A stretch of DNA of 64,000 nt from Clostridia bacterium. GTDB lineage: Bacteria > Bacillota > Clostridia > Lachnospirales > Lachnospiraceae. Numbering within the stretch: the stretch's first letter is position 1; each line of letters begins with the position of its first letter. Below the pieces are notes generated by a model. That model saw only the letters and a list, made by a program, of their open reading frames with translations, made no database searches and was not told the DNA's origin. The DNA lies in contig CAJTAT010000006.1 in NCBI GenBank assembly GCA_910574475.1, positions 62,001-126,000 on the forward strand, in the 5' to 3' direction. Positions 60,437-64,000 of this stretch are shown here, piece by piece. A program made the translations under genes and the position numbers.

Positions 60437-62788
60437 CTAGTCTGATGTGTCTAGGTTTTGCGGGATGATAGTTTCTCTAAATTCTGAGGGAGTCATTTTA
60501 TTTAATTTTTTAAACGCTCTAATGTAACTTAGGGTGTTTGCATAACCTACATGAATCGCAATGTCTTTAATTTTGGTATTAGAATGTTTCAATAAATCGA
60601 TAGAAGCATCTATGCGAATTTGTGTCAGATAGTCTGTAAATGTTCTTGAAGTATGTTCTTTAAAGATTTTACTGAGATAAGGCACAGACATATAGACATC
60701 TTCGGCCATTTTACTGAGTGAGATATCCTGTTTGTAGTTTTGATTCATGTAGGAGATTACTTTTTCTATGATTTCAACATTCTTGTTCTTTTGACGATTT
60801 TTTATTTTTAAGCAGGCATTTTTGAGAAATTGGTTACAGATTTTTTTGATTTCAATCATTGATGGCGCCTGTGTAAGTTTTTCATTGAGCTGATTCATAG
60901 AGGATTGATTGATGATATCCATATCATACAAAAAATTAAGTACATGAGAAATTTCTTTGTAGATCGAATTTTTTATGGCAGAGAATGGCAAGTCTGTTGC
61001 CTCTAATTTCATTAGCCAATTCTCAAGATTCTTATTAGCGGTCGCAAAATCACCAATTCGTACAGAGTCAAGTATTTCGCTTTCTTCAGAAAAGCTGTCT
61101 AAAATAAAAGCTGTTGAGGACATAGAGATATTTGAAAAATTGATAACATCTCCTGAACCATTGCTGATAGCATAACGCATGGCTGAGCAGGCCTGGCGAT
61201 AGGAAAGGACGATATTATTAAGAGAAGAAACAATGCTGCCTATGCCAATGGATAGGGTATAGGTGATGATATTAGAATTTGCTACCTCCTGTTGCACCCT
61301 TTCACAAAATTTTAATAAAAATGTAGGATCATTATCATTTGAGTTTATGATAATCCCCACATTGAGATCATCCAGGTCAATGGTATACCCCCACAAAGTA
61401 TGTTCAAAAAACTGCTGAATCATTGGAAATAATTGCATTTTAATGATTTCATATTGTTCATCCAAAATGATACTAGATTGCTGTTCCATATCAAGATGTA
61501 GTACACAACACGCAAAATAAGGATAAGGAAAGTAAATTTCCAGATAGTCAAGCCGTTTGGACTCATTGTTGTATGCGGCCATTTTACCTTGGAGCAATAG
61601 TGTTAGAGTGCGATGTTTGATCAACATACGATTATTTTCCCAAAGTTTTGTTAATGTTTTATTAGCCTGAACAATTTCTAGAATAGTTTTCTGTATGGAT
61701 TCGGGATTTTTGTTTTCAACACTTGTGGGTAAATTTTTATTGAGTTCATTATAAAATTGCTTAATGGGCCGATACGCAGAGATTACCATAAATACAACGA
61801 AACTAAGGGAAACTAAAAGGAAAAGTATCGTGTATATAATAATATGCTCTAAAAGTGCAGATGTAGGCTTTAACCTCTCAGATAAGGGCAGTGTTTCAAT
61901 GATAAAATTGTTATTGAAGCGGGAGCGCATGTAGGTACAAATATATTCCTCATTGTCAGTATTGTCATATTTAAAGAAGCCTTCATGATTATCAGGATCG
62001 GAAACTTGAGAAAAGAATGAAGAAGGCAGATACGTATAAATATCACTTTCATTTCCAGATACAATAATCTGACCGCTATTATCAACGATAAACATTTCCT
62101 CGTTATTCGACGCTTCATTTAATAGCTTTGCAATTTCTTCCTCATATACATTGATAACGATTACGCCACCTTTATTTCGAAGTGATTCGGAGAGAGGAAG
62201 TAGTAAGGTGAGAACATTTTCACTGTCATTGGGATACTTTTCCAACATCTCCTGTGAAATAGCATATTGAGTATTATAAGGTTTGCGGCTATTAAGCCAT
62301 ATGGCTTCACTGGAATTTTTGCTGTATATGTCCAGCCATTCCGTATCGTAGAATAAACTAAAAGATGTAGTTCCAATAGAGGATGTTACAATGATATTTC
62401 CAGAATTAAAATAGATATAGACAGAATGAATATAACTGTTTGCAGTCTTTATATTAATAAGGCTGTCTGTTAATTGTTGTAGACGATAATAATCGTGGCT
62501 GATATCTGTATCTTTTTTATTAATTAATCTTGCAGTAACTAATGCTTGCTGATATGCTAATCCTTCTATTTGAGTAAATGTTTTAGAAATCATCATATCA
62601 GTTTTATCTAATGCATTGGCGCTGGAAGAAATTAATTCATTTTCTAATGAATTTCCATAAATGTTGTAAAATAAAAGAGAAATACTAATGCAAAGAATGG
62701 AGGCTATGCTACAAATGATACCCATTTTTTGGAGCATAGTTATACGTTTTTTGCCCTTGATAAAAGGTATACTTTTCTTGCCAGTCAT
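60437..62788 (-). CDS. Membrane-bound AraC-family regulator
   Basis: 783 residues. The N-terminal membrane helix (near 20-45) is followed by an extracellular sensory domain (about 50-300) with a second helix at IIIYTILFLLVSLSFVVFMV near 310. A long cytoplasmic part follows, and the C-terminal AraC domain has two helix-turn-helix motifs (ISLSKMAEDVYMSVPYLSKI; IKDIAIHVGYANTLSYIRAF). This type senses an extracellular sugar or nucleoside directly. It is divergent from the nucleoside hydrolase gene at 63029, its likely target. AGGGGGGAGG lies just upstream of the start. Confidence 0.9.
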   Translation of the reverse strand: MTGKKSIPFIKGKKRITMLQKMGIICSIASILCISISLLFYNIYGNSLENELISSSANALDKTDMMISKTFTQIEGLAYQQALVTARLINKKDTDISHDYYRLQQLTDSLINIKTANSYIHSVYIYFNSGNIIVTSSIGTTSFSLFYDTEWLDIYSKNSSEAIWLNSRKPYNTQYAISQEMLEKYPNDSENVLTLLLPLSESLRNKGGVIVINVYEEEIAKLLNEASNNEEMFIVDNSGQIIVSGNESDIYTYLPSSFFSQVSDPDNHEGFFKYDNTDNEEYICTYMRSRFNNNFIIETLPLSERLKPTSALLEHIIIYTILFLLVSLSFVVFMVISAYRPIKQFYNELNKNLPTSVENKNPESIQKTILEIVQANKTLTKLWENNRMLIKHRTLTLLLQGKMAAYNNESKRLDYLEIYFPYPYFACCVLHLDMEQQSSIILDEQYEIIKMQLFPMIQQFFEHTLWGYTIDLDDLNVGIIINSNDNDPTFLLKFCERVQQEVANSNIITYTLSIGIGSIVSSLNNIVLSYRQACSAMRYAISNGSGDVINFSNISMSSTAFILDSFSEESEILDSVRIGDFATANKNLENWLMKLEATDLPFSAIKNSIYKEISHVLNFLYDMDIINQSSMNQLNEKLTQAPSMIEIKKICNQFLKNACLKIKNRQKNKNVEIIEKVISYMNQNYKQDISLSKMAEDVYMSVPYLSKIFKEHTSRTFTDYLTQIRIDASIDLLKHSNTKIKDIAIHVGYANTLSYIRAFKKLNKMTPSEFRETIIPQNLDTSD

Positions 62789-63028
62789 ATAATTCCTCCC
62801 CCCTTATTATGAACAAGTTTATTATAATTGTTACCTAATTTTAAGTAAAGTATCAAAATCAATGATGTATTTTCACGATATTAATATTAAAAAATGATGA
62901 TATAAAATTCAGGATTTTGTGTATATTTTATGAAATAATGATTCTTTACCCGAATACTCCGCACACAATACAATATGAGTACCAGAGAAATTCAGTGGTA
63001 CAAAAATATTTTTTAGGAGGAAAAAGTA

Positions 63029-64000
63029 ATGAACAAGAAAAAGGTAATTATTGATTCAGACTACGGTACTTATTATGATGATGCGTTTGCTCTCCTGTAC
63101 GCCGTACAAAATGAGGAATTGGATATTTTGGCAGTAAACTCCTCATATGGAGACACAAAATTGAGAGCACGTATTGCAAAAAAGCTTCTTCGAGTTGCAA
63201 ATCGTTCGGAGATTCCCGTATATGCAGGAATTCCAGGTTCCATGAGCGGCGGCGCTTATATGTTTGGCTTTGAGGGTCAGAATATTTTGACAGAAGAAGA
63301 TTTAGAGGATCCAACTTTGGAGCCAGATGGATACAATGCAGATGATGTTATTATAGAAGCTGTGACAAAGTATCCACATGAAGTGACGATTATTACCACA
63401 GGAACAGTTACGAATGTTGCTGCAGCCCTGATAAAAGAACCCAAAGTTGCAGAACTGGCAAAAGAACTTATTATCATGGGTGGAGTAATTGTACCTATTG
63501 TAGATGAGAAGGGAATTTCAAGGTCTCCGATTGAAGAATATAACTTAAATAATGATACATTTGCAACACAGATTGTCTGGAAATCGGGAATTAATATTAC
63601 ATTGGTGCCAATTGATGTTACTTTAAAAGTACCATTGAGTAAAGAACAAATTGAAAAGATCCAAACGACAGATACGCCAATTGCAAAACAAGTCTCTGAT
63701 ATTATTTCCGTTTGGCCAGAACAGGAATATCTTATTTATACAAGCGTAGGAATTCCTACAGAGTTTACAGGACTGTGGCTTCATGACCCATTAACCATTG
63801 GAGTCGCCCTGGATCGCAGTTTTATTAAAGAGGCAAAGCTGCATGTTGATGCAGAGTTTGCTCCTACCGTTATCTTGCGTGATATGATTGTACGCGATGA
63901 TATACTGCGGACAATACCTAAGAAAATGGCTCCTAATATGAATGTTGCGATCGGTGTGGACAATATACGGTTTACTGAGGAATTTACAAATAAAATATGT
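63029..64000 (+). CDS. Nucleoside hydrolase (IunH-like), incomplete at the window end
   Basis: 324 codons present with no stop before the window ends. The N-terminus IIDSDYGTYYDDAFALLYAV is the Ca2+-binding motif of the inosine/uridine-preferring hydrolase family, with two extra residues between the aspartates, as in some bacterial branches. Other blocks: ITTGTVTNVAAALIKEPKVA, LIIMGG, and WLHDPLTIGVAL. It would split a ribonucleoside to base and ribose. TTTAGGAGGAAA precedes the ATG. Substrate choice is not clear. Confidence 0.88.
   Translation, partial: MNKKKVIIDSDYGTYYDDAFALLYAVQNEELDILAVNSSYGDTKLRARIAKKLLRVANRSEIPVYAGIPGSMSGGAYMFGFEGQNILTEEDLEDPTLEPDGYNADDVIIEAVTKYPHEVTIITTGTVTNVAAALIKEPKVAELAKELIIMGGVIVPIVDEKGISRSPIEEYNLNNDTFATQIVWKSGINITLVPIDVTLKVPLSKEQIEKIQTTDTPIAKQVSDIISVWPEQEYLIYTSVGIPTEFTGLWLHDPLTIGVALDRSFIKEAKLHVDAEFAPTVILRDMIVRDDILRTIPKKMAPNMNVAIGVDNIRFTEEFTNKIC

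Overview
The window reads as the chromosome of a gut-type Clostridia (Firmicutes), most likely a Lachnospiraceae-like organism. The evidence is moderate GC, strong AGGAGG-type ribosome binding sites, TTGACA/TATAAT-like promoters, a YtaF-type (sporulation-associated) membrane protein, a RsiV-type anti-sigma factor with its ECF sigma factor, and many ABC importers. The species cannot be named from sequence reading alone.

Layout. (1) 51-3365: lipoprotein, permease and ATPase of a corrinoid/siderophore-type ABC importer. (2) 3550-4138: a minus-strand Phd/YefM-RelE/ParE toxin-antitoxin pair. (3) 4199-4959: a non-coding stretch with a strong hairpin, a promoter, a folded inverted-repeat element and an exact tandem 53-bp duplication. 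(4) 4960-15324: a complete type I-C CRISPR-Cas locus in the order cas3-cas5-cas8c-cas7-cas4-cas1-cas2, then a leader and a 34-repeat/33-spacer array whose last repeat is degenerate. (5) 15332-15526: a short element repeated three times. Two copies form a terminator-like palindrome, and copies 2 and 3 form a 19/20 inverted repeat around about 120 bp with leftward promoter-like motifs, a possible invertible switch. (6) 15860-35356: a long one-direction cluster that combines a sulfate ABC importer, ATP sulfurylase/APS kinase (CysD, CysNC), a double-domain sulfotransferase, PAP phosphatase (CysQ), five glycosyltransferase-type enzymes, a radical SAM protein and a multidomain CitC-like nucleotidyltransferase. 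It has no PAPS or sulfite reductase. The simplest reading is that sulfate is imported, activated to PAPS and used to sulfate a surface glycan. Two genes carry poly-G tracts (G10, out of frame; G9, in frame), a mark of slipped-strand phase variation. Six proteins also share an added Rossmann-like GAGxxG module.

(7) 35391-41562: an IS-like palindrome, a MerR-type regulator with its 19-bp-spacer promoter, a truncated TIM-barrel isomerase, a YtaF-type membrane protein that overlaps the tail of a Ca2+-type P-ATPase, a PfkB kinase and a 47-residue membrane peptide. (8) 41775-50551: an AGCS amino-acid symporter and an AraC regulator, divergent from a ChvE-type sugar ABC importer operon with a ROK kinase and a URO-D-like enzyme. 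(9) 50623-60372: an Fe-S/winged-helix protein, a lipoprotein and a dicarboxylate-type symporter, an ECF sigma/anti-sigma pair with an apparent self-promoter, a VanZ-like protein, GalE, a polytopic glycosyltransferase and a DUF1846 protein. (10) 60437-64000: a membrane-bound AraC regulator divergent from a nucleoside hydrolase that runs off the window end.

No tRNA, rRNA, intact transposase or prophage was recognised. The exciting candidate is the switchable sulfated-glycan island (15332-35356).
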